Positions 20,041 to 29,334 of a DNA stretch of 64,000 nt are shown here, piece by piece. Source of the DNA: Spirometra erinaceieuropaei (lineage: Eukaryota; Platyhelminthes; Cestoda; Diphyllobothriidea; Diphyllobothriidae). Numbering within the stretch: the first letter of the stretch is position 1; each line of letters opens with the position of its first letter. The position numbers and the translations under genes were made by a program. The stretch lies in contig CACRXP010000020.1 of NCBI GenBank assembly GCA_902702965.1, positions 1,892,823-1,956,822 of the forward strand, read 5' to 3'. The notes beneath the pieces are model-generated. The model saw only the letters and a program-made list of their open reading frames with translations, did no database searches and was not told the DNA's origin.

Positions 20041-20620
20041 TCTAGCTAGCATTCGTTTGCGCAGGCCTTTAGATTAGTTTGCCGATGCCTGGTCGATAAC
20101 TATAAAGGCTTCTCTAGCGTCGACTTGGTGGTTTGTATCGATTAGACGTGTGAGAATCGAACTCGAAATCGATCGATTTTCCCCCACACACAGCCAGGCA
20201 GGCACGTGTCTACGTACCCTCTTTTCCAGACGCCTCGATGTATGGCCAATATCTCTCACTCCACAGGAGCAGGTGATTGGATAACTACACATGAATGTGG
20301 CCTGCAACGGCAGTCGGTCTTTGCTCCTCAAATGTAGAAGTGGAGAGTTTTTGATCGATGCGCGCAAAGTCGCTGCGGGAATGCACTTGTGAGAGCTGTC
20401 CTAAGACGTCGTCTCACTAATTTGCTTGTTGCGTCCCCTAGAAAAGGCTGTCTTAGAAATAAGTTTTTTCCCTCCAATTGCAACTGCAGATTTTGTCGTA
20501 CGCTGTCTAATATTCTGGAGGATAAATGTCTCTTGGTAGTTGTTTCACGGAGCGTGTTTTGCAGCTGCTTGCGTTCTGTCTCCTCAACAGTCTCAGCAGA
20601 GCAGATTCGTCGCACTCAAA
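20040..20620 (-). pseudogene. PLE lineage 2 endonuclease, frameshifted
   Basis: Two minus-strand frames together give a PLE C terminus. The frame 20615-20328 carries KNLFLRQPFLGDATSKLVRR, the linker between reverse transcriptase and nuclease (compare LFLKVLFQGDAASELLRVHL at 25 kb). The frame 20367-20074 carries MCSYPITCSCGVRDIGHTSR and ISSSILTRLIDTNHQVD. The first GIY motif and the YIG tyrosine are altered, and the frames do not join without a shift near 20340-20360. Confidence 0.75.
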
Positions 20621-21039
20621 CCGTTAATACTGGGATAAATTTCCGTTTTAGATTTAGGGAAACAAAACTGTGAAAATAAGTGTATTGTCCTGTCCGTCTC
20701 TCCTTGCGGAATACCCTGCATTGGATAGACGAATACTATTGCCCGTGTAGAAAGACATGGAGGGGCTCGATTTCTTCGTTCAGCTCAGTCTCCGGGGCAA
20801 ACTTCAGAGAGGGTTGCGCCTTGTAAACTTTCAAATAAGGCCATCGATGGAAGTTTTCACAAAACCCGCCAAAAGCAAGTATGAAGATGAATCAACTGTA
20901 TCTCAGCTATCCCCAGAGAATAACAAAACTGAAGTGACAGCAACAGATTTCAGACGCCTTCAGCCTGGAATCCACTAACATATTAGACCCCATTTTAATG
21001 CTGAAAAATTTGTAATTTCTATGCGGTTGTCAGGCAGTT

Positions 21040-21650
21040 AGAATGGATAAGGTGCGTCTACCAAAGCCAATTTCAGAAAACGAAGATGAGATCACTTTAA
21101 TAAGGAATTTATTGGCCTGACGTTTCGGATTCTCACTCGAATCCATCATCAGAGACATTCGCAGATGATGATGGATCCGAAACGTCAGACCAATACATTT
21201 CTTGTTCCTAAAAATCGCAACTTCATTTTCTGACCTGCTACCTGAAACTCGCCTGTTAGTTTCTTTCAGCAGTCTTTTTGGGCACGAAGCGCTCCGATCG
21301 GCTCGACGCTGGGAAACCTCTGCCCTTAGAGAGTCGTCCACATATGCGCAGATTCGATTTCTGCACAGATGTCTCGACAACAATGTGCTGCTCAAGTGTG
21401 TTTCATACAAACCTCCGGTCAACGCAGATCAGGCGAGACGGGCAGTACTTCAGCAAAGTCAACTTCGTGGCGACTTTATTGCCTGTGCTTAAGAGTAAGG
21501 AGATCAAACTGATGCCACAGGAAATTTTGAGGCTTTCGCTAGAAATGCGAACCATTTTTGACAGGATTGGCGGGCATAGGACCCTGCCATCAAATATTGG
21601 AACGACACGATTAAGTCCTGCTTGAAGATGCGACCTTGGTGAAATCGTCT
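21040..21650 (+). mobile_element. PLE pseudo-LTR pair with ribozymes and probable 5' coding relic
   Basis: Two pseudo-LTR pieces lie head to head: one on the minus strand with a hammerhead (21162-21100), one on the plus strand (21165-21235) lacking most of the core but keeping GATCCGAAACGTCAG and AATCGCAAC. Downstream the plus strand keeps CTGCTACCTGAAACTCGCCT and an open frame to 21492 with FLHRCLDNNVLLKCVSYKPP. Given its place after a pseudo-LTR I infer this is an N-terminal PLE fragment; I cannot confirm that from motifs alone. Confidence 0.5.
21096..21162 (-). ncRNA. Hammerhead ribozyme motif, canonical core
   Basis: Minus strand, 5' to 3': GCGAATGTCT (stem I), CTGATGA (21152-21146), stem II GGATTC/GAATCC closing GAGTGA, GAAAC then GTC with the predicted cleavage between 21119 and 21118, then AGGCC, whose AGGC can pair with GTCT. 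All invariant core bases are present. Stem III is reduced to the self-complementary ACGT, as in minimal PLE hammerheads, which are thought to work better as dimers. Confidence 0.75.
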
Positions 21651-22400
21651 GAGCCATAAAGGGAGTCAATCCAAGTCAAGCCTATCCCCACTGGAAGTGA
21701 AACTCCATTCTAACGGCAGAATAAAGGCAGTCGACAGTCCTATGCGTCAAATTTCCCTTTAAAGGCGCATTCTTCGGAATGTAAAATACACTTTATTTTA
21801 AACCCATAAACATGACTCACTGATAGTATGCCTAGATCATTCGTAGTGCGTATGAGACTTACAGCAAAAATGGCTTTATATAAATGAAGTTGCGGGAGTC
21901 TAAAATAACACCAGTGATTCGTCTCGTCAGTGCTTTAAGCCACTGACTGTGAGCTGCTCTGCAGGCGAGTGCGTGTCTACGATGCAAGCAGCGCAAAACG
22001 GTAAACTCGAGCGCGATCGATAAAACCATGATGGTTTCTGCACATGTTGGCACACAGACTGTAAAGTGATATCTCAAAAGACAGTTAGCCTGATCCATTA
22101 AATGAACGGTGACGCTAGATACCGGACAAGAATGTATAGAGGGAAATTTAAAAATGGATGTAGTTTTATAAACAGTATCTTCTCACTGCGATGCAATTAA
22201 GAGGAAATTTCCCCGAAACTTACATGACTAAAAATCCTTCCTAAAGAATTCTGATTAATCGATGCATGCCTACGGCTGTTTTGATGACAATATGCAGAGC
22301 TAAGCCTTCAAATTCTACAAAGTAATTAGTTATGATAAGAACAGATTTTCTCCTAATAATAACTACGTAAGGCGATATTTTGAAGATAGTCTCTACTGGG
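21650..22400. other. No recognisable gene or repeat
   Basis: Short frames only (for example minus 22098-21859), with no supporting feature. Confidence 0.4.
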
Positions 22401-22839
22401 GCGAGGAGCTAGAAGCATCCGCGAGGTCAATGGTGGTAAACTGCCCCACCATGGTTAAGACCGGCTTGTGTCAACGCAATGTGTCCGCGTTCGTTTGATT
22501 CACACCGGATGGCAGCCAATTAATAGAGACTAAAATATCCACCGGAGTCACGGTGTCGCCAAGCCAAGGGTGGAGTCACACGTGACACATCCTATCGACT
22601 GGCAAAGGGGGCTTGGTCAATGCCGTCACGCCTGACACAATTCGGACGCCTGCGTTTTCGGAAAAATCGTCTTCTCTTAAGGCAGAGCAGGGCCTACGTA
22701 CCTCATGAATTGCGATTTTTAGTCACTAACTCTTCAGTCTGATGAATTCGGGTTTTAGGATTCCGTAGTGATTCGGGATTTGGGAAAGGTCACACAAACT
22801 CCTAGGGCATGCGGGCATTTAGAAATGCTTCTCAAAGTG

Positions 22840-23060
22840 TGGAGGCTCTAACGGTAGAAAGCGACGGCGAACGGAAGATCAGTTCTGTGAACCCTATTCC
22901 CGACGACTGCCGCAAGGTGGCGTCTCTGTCTGACATATGGCAGTTCGATCGTTGTCTTTGGTGATGTCTTCCAGCGGGGGGGGACCGTTGCTAGCGAGCG
23001 AAATCGCTGATAGTGGGAGTAGACTTGCGCAGCACCTACCGCACTCAATCGCCCCCTTCC
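22840..23060 (+). repeat. Repeat R3 copy
   Basis: GGGAGTAGACTTGCGCAGCA followed by CCTACCGCACTCAATCGCCC near 23014-23053 gives the R3 core. Upstream sequence is GC-rich and without a gene. Confidence 0.55.
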
Positions 23061-23469
23061 TAACCTGGACCCGCTATTGTGGCAGATTAGAAGAATCTTC
23101 GTTAGATGATATTTCCTAGTATTTGTCTAACCCCCACTGTCTGTAAAGGTCCGATTGTCCAAAATTTCTTTGCAAAAAACTAGTTCTGTTGTCCTGTAAA
23201 CATGTTGTTCATATATGTGGCGATTTTGACGGTGTAAACCTCCGCCCCATAACTATATGAAGCTTTTTTGACCAAATTTCCTTTAATACTCGAGCGGACG
23301 CCCTCTTCCATGTTGGCCACATTTTGGTTTTCGACCCTAGGTTTTTTAGTGTTAAAGGTAAAGCTCCGTTGTCCTATTCCAATTGCTCTGTACTATTGGA
23401 CCTTCTGCAGGTCAACTACACTTCTAAGCGCAAGTTGGAAACCTGACCAGAAATGGGAATTTCTTACGA

Positions 23470-23720
23470 ATGGAAGAGTATATGCGCAGCCTAGGTTCTT
23501 GTGTCAAAACTGTCCTTGCCACTACACAGGCCAGACAGGACGACGTATCAGCTGAAGAATACTTGAGCACGAACGGGCCGTTCGAAGAGGCGACCCACTA
23601 TCTCAAGTCGCCACTCACACGCTGGAGGAAAGCCATGAGTTTGACTTCGCCAACACGCGGATATTAGTGCCAGCCGGCAGCAAGACGGGGCGAGAACTGT
23701 TGGAGGCGTAAGTGTCGGAC
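23470..23720 (+). pseudogene. PLE lineage 3 GIY-YIG endonuclease, broken
   Basis: The plus frame ending at 23555 contains CQNCPCHYTGQTGRRIS then a stop. The same frame continues RILEHERAVRRGDPLSQVAT and later FANTRILVPAGSKTGRELLE. YTGQTGRR corresponds to the YIG motif with following Arg, and the EH pair fits the nuclease helix. The nonsense codon after RIS and the lack of an upstream reverse transcriptase mark it as dead. Confidence 0.75.
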
Positions 23721-23909
23721 ACCAACTCTATAAACAGTCACTCTCTCCGCCCACGCAGCCAGGTTGCGCAGCTCACATCTTCGCGAAGTACAAACTGCGT
23801 CACCACGTCGGAGACCATCGTGGAACAGGCGGCATAAACCAGATCTAGCCACGGACGCAGTCCCCCCCCCCTCACGGAACAACGATATAAATGTTCACAC
23901 GTTGTTGCA

Positions 23910-23975
23910 ATCTAGCAGCCTCAGATGATGAACTTCAGTTGGAGTTCCAAAGCTCAGGCCAATAAATCTACCGTC
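23910..23975 (+). ncRNA. Degenerate hammerhead motif at PLE 3' end
   Basis: CAGATGA (23922-23928, CTGATGA expected), stem II GAACT/AGTTC, then CAAAGCTC in place of GAAACGTC, then the highly conserved AGGCCAATAAAT. Two core changes make catalysis unlikely. It marks the 3' boundary of the element starting near 23470. Confidence 0.55.
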
Positions 23976-23999
23976 CCAGTGATCGTACCCTCGTCTCCT

Positions 24000-24880
24000 T
24001 TTAAATGGGAATTTCTCTCCGCAACACATTCTCAGAAAAAAATTTATATACTTCAGGGTTCAATTTCTAGTATTATCCCAGAATTTCTCAAAGTATTGTG
24101 TTCTAGCTGTCTTAGGAAACTCTGGGTGTAAGCTCTGATATTTGTTGTCCCACTGTAACTGTTATAGTTCGACCAGTGTCTCTTTATCATGTCTCAGATG
24201 CCTAAAGCGTCCTAAGCAAGTCTTCAATTGACTACGAAAGCGTAATGATTTAAAGGGCCTTAGCCTTTTGATTGAAAGGAAAACTGCCAGACTGAAAGAT
24301 TGATATCTTAGTCGGCTTGATTCTTCCGCTTTTACCTCTTTCCTTTGTTGGCTTTTGGAGGGATCATAGGCGTCTCACTGGCTAACGTAACACAACTGGC
24401 ACATATGAATGTTGATTTAAATTCATTAAATGAAAAGGCAGTCCCTACTCCGAATGACCCAAATCTTCCCTCAAACTATCATCCTCTGCCCAGTTGTGCC
24501 TTCGCTCTCCTGTCTGTGACAATAAAATAAAAATATCTTAAAAAGGTCAGGTGGATCAATATCTGTCAGGCAGGGTGATGTCTCACCATTTCCTAAAAGT
24601 ACTATTAACGCAACGTTTTGTCATACTTTGTCTCATCTTACTTTTTGTGCAGGACAATAGTCGAGAATTCAGGTTAGATAGGCTCCTGTTTCCTTCCATT
24701 GGCCATCAGGTGTGCAATCTCAGGAAATGACTAAAATTCTGAGGTGTTCGTTAATTCTAAAAGCTCGCCCTAGTAGGGTTGTAATAGCAACTACCGTGTA
24801 GCTTGGTCCTAAGAGATTTCTCTCATGTCAAGATACCAGCTTTCCAATTAGCTCTTTATCAACTACCTGTGTAAACCAAA
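24000..24880. other. No recognisable gene
   Basis: The open frame at 24345-24530 has a hydrophobic start but no other support. I see nothing else. Confidence 0.4.
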
Positions 24881-24884
24881 TTCC

Positions 24885-25928
24885 GTAAAATCAGCAACTA
24901 AATTTGCCGGCGTCTTCATGGGCAGGCTGGAGAGATTTTAACCAAGCGATCAGATCAAAAAGCTCAAACATTACGGTCGCTACGTTGATGATATCTTTGC
25001 GATTGAAACCACAGAAACCGACGTTGCTGCCCTCCTAAATGCTGTAAACCGAGCACATCCATCGGTCGAATTTACTTCGGAGATGGAATCGGCCGGTTCG
25101 CCTTCCTTCTTAGATGTCCTTCTAAACAGGATATATGACGGCAGCATCCGAAGGAGCGTCTATCGGAAGAATACCTGGTCTGGACTATACATGAACTTCG
25201 CTAGTTTCGTGCCTCTCCAACAAAAACGATATCTAGTCAGGTGTTTGGCACAAAGGGCTATAAAAATCTGTCCAACAGGTAGTATCCAGGGGGAACTTAG
25301 AAAAATCCAGGACTTGCTTCGCGAAAACGGGTAACCTGACAGGTTCATCGCAAAGAACCCTGCCGAACGACTCGCAAAACCCACCACACTGGCCGCCGAA
25401 AAGAAAACGTTGTTCCTCAAAGTCCTCTTCCAAGGAGACGCTGCAAGTGAGCTTCTAAGAGTACACCTTCACCAAGCTGCCTCGGGAACCTTCCCAGCAG
25501 CAAGGGTTCGCACATCATTCCCTACTAACCCTATTTTTCGCGGAGAATGCAAGGACAGGCTGCCAGCTCAGACCGCCTCAATGTGCATCTACTCATTCAC
25601 TTGCTCCTGTGGAGCAGGTTATATTGGTCGCACGAGTCATCGCCTTTCCACAATGATACGAGAGCACCTTCCCCCATTTCTTGCAAAAGGTGAAACTAGG
25701 AGAATAGACAGCGCCATCCTTGCGCATGCAGTGAATTCACGGCATCAGGTGGATCCCGCTGAAGCATTTAGTGTGATTTACAAGGTCCCCTCGAGCTACC
25801 CTAAGCTACTGGGCCAGCGCCTGTTAGCATCAGCAGAAGCGGCAGCCATAAGGTTACGAAGACCGACCCTATGCGCCCAGAAGAACCTTGTTCAGGCTCC
25901 GCGCTTACCGTGGTCAAAGGTTGACTAA
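24885..25928 (+). pseudogene. PLE lineage 2 reverse transcriptase-endonuclease, 5' truncated
   Basis: One frame runs from about 24885 to the stop at 25926-25928 with only two nonsense codons (TAA about 24937 and about 25332) and no frameshift that I can see. Order: GVFMGRLERF (after the missing MGSPLSP motif), HYGRYVDDIFAIETTE with the catalytic YVDD, SPSFLDVLLNRI, the thumb region with NFASFVPLQQKRYLVRCLAQ, LFLKVLFQGDAASELL, then the nuclease CIYSFTCSCGAGYIGRTSHR and SAEAAAIRLRRPT. This is the best preserved PLE polyprotein in the window. The fingers and most of the palm are absent. Confidence 0.88.
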
Positions 25929-26079
25929 CCCCGCACAAGTTTCTACGCCCTTCCGCTCTTGTCTAGCCTGTAATTTAAAACCTAACTTTTATCGATTTTT
26001 TCATTCACTGTACCCCGGTCCCAAATAATTTTAATGGCTTGACAAGAAGTTATTGAAAGCAACGTTCGCTCGCCACTAT

Positions 26080-26590
26080 TTCTTATGAATTTGTTTCATT
26101 AGTTTATGAAAACCTTATAAATTTAAATATTTTTTTATAGAAAACATACACAAAATATCCTTTCTTCTACTCATATGATTGCAAAGAACGATTTCTTTGA
26201 GGATCCACTCGAACAAAGAGTACCCTTTGATGTTAAAGATGTTTTTACTTGTGAGACCGTGAAGCGCACAGTCATACCTCATTGCGCCAGCACATTCGTT
26301 AATGCTGCTTATAAAGTGGAAACTGTGGTTCATTATCATTGTAAACTTTCGTGGACCCTTAGTGTTCTTTTCATAATAACCTAAAAAACGTTTGATTTTC
26401 CTTGCACAAAAAGCATGCAGCTTGTAGTTTTAAAGACCCTGAATGCAATTGTAACGCAAGGTCGGATTCCAAAGTTATTTGGAAGATGAGAGAGTTGTTT
26501 TAGTCAAAGGACAGTATTTCTTCAAATGCAGAATTGAAAGAATACATAATACCTACCAAACGAATACAAGAAAGAGTATTTTACGTACGC
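26080..26590. mobile_element. Diverged middle part of a subfamily B foldback MITE
   Basis: GACCCTGAATGCAATTGTAA followed by AAGGTCGGATTCCAAAGTTA near 26434-26475 matches the centre of the copy at 41.9-42.87 kb (CCTTGAATGCAAATATAACG, ACAGGTCGGTTTC). Both ends are missing. Confidence 0.5.
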
Positions 26591-26689
26591 TTTCTAATTA
26601 ATCCTAAAAATTCGCGCTATCCATGTAATCGCCTTTCATGATGTGTAGCTTATGTAAGGGGTCGACAAGGAGTTCGTTGGGAAGTCGGC

Positions 26690-26860
26690 ATCCTAACGTG
26701 ACTAAAATAGCTAGGTATGAGGAAGTTCTTCTTCTAAAACAAAGTGATCGAGGCTTGGACTGCTCTGCCTGCAGATGTCGTCATGTACACCTCCGTCGAG
26801 GCTTTTAAGCGCAAGTTTGACCAGTGTATCATTAAACGTCATAATGTCACCTGACCGATA
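26690..26860 (+). pseudogene. CR1-like retrotransposon C-terminal tail
   Basis: Reads KFFF-stop-NKVIEAWTALPADVVMYTSVEAFKRKFDQ. The block (Phe-rich start, W-x-x-LPADVV, then S-V-E-x-FKRK-x-D) is the usual end of CR1/Jockey-type reverse transcriptase proteins, and it matches 47264-47390. Only about 50 codons survive. Confidence 0.7.
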
Positions 26861-26869
26861 TCGTCTTAG

Positions 26870-27640
26870 CAGTTCGCTCAAACAGTTTACTAATGTTATT
26901 ATTTTACTGCCTGTATTTCAGTAACTTTTTTTAATGTAACAGGCACGTGAAATTTGAGATTTGGCATTCAATTCGTCTCCCTCAGAAACTGGATAGCGCC
27001 AATTATACATAGACGAACTGCAGTACAGCAAATTTAATAACGTTAACGTTTTTAACACTTGGAACTAGTCGTTTATCTGCCTGGTTTCGAAAACTTTGCC
27101 AATCTGAAAAACTTCTGTAGCTGTTTGATGTTACATTTTCATATCTTTGATATAGTTCGCTTCCTTGCAAGAAACAGGGAGTTCAAAGGTTCAGCACCTA
27201 TGCTTCCCGCAAACAAACTGAAACTAATGATAACTAATATTAAAACTCTCTTGAAGTAATACTTTGGAGTCGAAAACACACTTCAGATATTCAGTCAGAA
27301 CTTAATGAGATAACACATCTACCTTCTTAACTTTTGTTTTGCACTCCACAGAGAGATACCAGGATGTGTCTTACTCCGTTATCCATTTTGCCGTAGTTAA
27401 TTTGCAACTAATGCGACCCAAGACGTTTTGGCTCCATTTGGGCTGCTTAACAAAATCTGACCATGCCTCCGCAGTAAATTAGCTGAGGACCATCCTGCAA
27501 TAACAAAGCATACTGCTTTGGAAATTTGCCTTCATGAAACAAATTAACTAGTAATCTCGAGGCTTCGATCACTGGTAAACAAGCTAACGCTGAAACCATA
27601 CATCCTCAGAAACGCCCAAACACGAATGATGTCTACTGAA
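26870..27640. other. No recognisable gene
   Basis: No open frame with support. The stretch 27640-27745 (GAACGCATTCAGTCGCGGGA onward) resembles 59395-59465, part of the PLE debris there. Confidence 0.4.
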
Positions 27641-27744
27641 GTATGAGTGCTCCGCTGATAGAACGCATTCAGTCGCGGGAACAAGGAATCTAGAAAGTGG
27701 CTACATTTGCAGATTAATGTGCATAATCGTAAATTGAAGCAATG

Positions 27745-28850
27745 GTTTCCCCGAATAAATTTGAACAAGGCAAAGGCGACAAAGCATGCAGAATTTACTG
27801 ACGTCATAAATTTCGAGACCTCTCATTCAGCTGCACACGGTCATCGCATAGTTATATGACAAAGCAAACTGTTCAATCAACGATCGACCTAGAGAGATAA
27901 AACGTGATAGGTAACCCGAAACATGGGTCTAGTATGCGGGTGCATATGGCAAAGGGGGGTGGGGGAGAGAAGTCATTCAAGTATGAGAGAATTTGTGCGG
28001 CGTGATTTAGAGTGCAACTTGCGGGGAGCATTCAGTCATGCCGGGGAGAGGAGGGCGGGTGGGGGCTAAATGAGAGGGCGCACATGGGAACAGGGTTTCG
28101 TCCATAATCGATAATTACCATGGCAGTGCCAGGTTTATCACATGGTCCAGCTGCTTACAGAGTTCTGGTTTCCTCCTCCGTATTGCAGCGGCCTCTGCAA
28201 AGCGCAAGAGAAGCCCGGTCGTCGCCCGAAACAGGAACTGGAATGCAACCATTGGGTCCACCGAATGGCCCGTGTCCACTAGGTGCTTTGTTATTGAGCT
28301 GCTGGGTACCTTATTTTCTGCCCTAAGCAGCCACTTCGCATTTGTGTTCAGCTGATCGAGCTGCCAATTGCCTTTGCGTGCGCCCGATGTACTTGCATCC
28401 GCAACTACATGTAAACTCATAAATACAGTTTGGTGTGACGTGCATAGGCAAAATGTCTATAGCTGGTCTAACTGGGATGGCGGTTGTGGTGCTTATGAAC
28501 AACAATTTAGAGGCGGCATACGTCCTTTCGATAGTGCACCGAAGTCGTCGTTTGATCACGTTTGACACGTTATCACACTTGAAGGGGAGGTAGATGGTCA
28601 CGGACTTTTTAGGTACCGATATTTATTCAGGAGTTTCTTGTCTAGGATGGCGATATTTATCGATGAATTTTTTCGGATACCCGTTTGCAAGAAAAACGTT
28701 CTTTAGGAAAGTAAGCTCGTAATCGGTCGTATCTGAGGTGCAAATTCTGGTGGCTCTATTGAACAGACACAAAACCAAGTTCCGTTTTCTCTGAATTGGA
28801 ACGAAACTGAGGACGTGTATGTACATTTGAGCCTCTGACATTTTCAAAAC
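27745..28850 (-). mobile_element. Penelope-like element (lineage 1), 5' truncated
   Basis: Minus-strand element with the end of the reverse transcriptase, the endonuclease and a 3' untranslated region down to 27745. The 3' region matches 5391-5755 almost throughout. Its 5' cut lies at about 28850, close to the left edge of the tetraspanin segmental duplication. Confidence 0.8.
28110..28847 (-). pseudogene. PLE thumb and GIY-YIG endonuclease, one stop and one frameshift
   Basis: From 28847: YIHVLSFVPIQRKRNLVLCL (thumb), FLANGYPKKFIDKYRHPRQE, a TAA at about 28623, then ISVPKKSVTIYLPFK in the same frame, IERTYAASKLLFISTTTAIP, CIYEFTCSCGCKYIGRTQRQ (GIY and YIG motifs) and AARSAEH. There a small indel near 28337 shifts the frame, and the C terminus continues PSSSITKHLVDTGHSVD to NLALPW-stop. 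It extends further into the thumb than the copy at 6 kb. Confidence 0.82.
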
Positions 28851-28867
28851 ATTTTAAAACGCATCTT

Positions 28868-28915
28868 CATCTTCTGAACTGCTAACTGGAACTCTTTGTC
28901 CGCTTCTATCAGCAA
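28868..28915 (+). mobile_element. Short PLE pseudo-LTR fragment
   Basis: CATCTTCTGAACTGCTAACT with the following GGAACTC matches 6433-6465. It is flanked by near-repeats of CATTTTCAAAAC, as if the piece and the neighbouring PLE inserted into the duplicated tetraspanin block. Confidence 0.45.
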
Positions 28916-28949
28916 TTTTCAAAACTTTCCAAAACTACCGACCGTTCCT

Positions 28950-29137
28950 GCGCTTCCCGGAATTCATGAAATCTTCCCATTAATGCCTTCTGTCGAATTG
29001 TTCAATGAAACTTTCTTTTGTAAACATGTGAGGGTGCAAAATTCCTCCGCGTTCCTGATGCGAGCGCCGTGCTAGTGACTGAGAAGAACAGTATTACATC
29101 GACCCACTTTGTACTTCCCAGACTGCATCAGACTTCA
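28950..29137 (-). pseudogene. Frameshifted copy of the 60.0-60.2 kb signal-peptide frame
   Basis: Begins ATGAAGTCTGATGCAGTC on the minus strand and follows the partner at 60230-60027, but a missing base within the first ten codons puts a TAA in frame at codon 15, and a second indel lies further on. If the partner is a gene, this copy is dead. Confidence 0.35.
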
Positions 29138-29248
29138 TTTCAGAACGTCTTCATCGATTCAGAGGTTATCTGCAACTGTTAAGGTCTGTACGCCGCTCTG
29201 CGTCTCATAGAAAAAGTCAATGCAGATTCTCCTTAATGTGAAAAGGAG

Positions 29249-29254
29249 TTTATT
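29249..29254 (-). promoter_or_regulatory. Putative polyadenylation signal, tetraspanin A
   Basis: AATAAA on the minus strand about 80 nt after the stop codon of gene A. The same hexamer stands at the same distance after gene B. Confidence 0.55.
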
Positions 29255-29334
29255 TGGTACTTCCAGAGGAAGGGGTTTTTAATCTGTACAAATTGCATAT
29301 CCGTTTTTTTGAAATAGCCAGCGAGGACTGTTAT

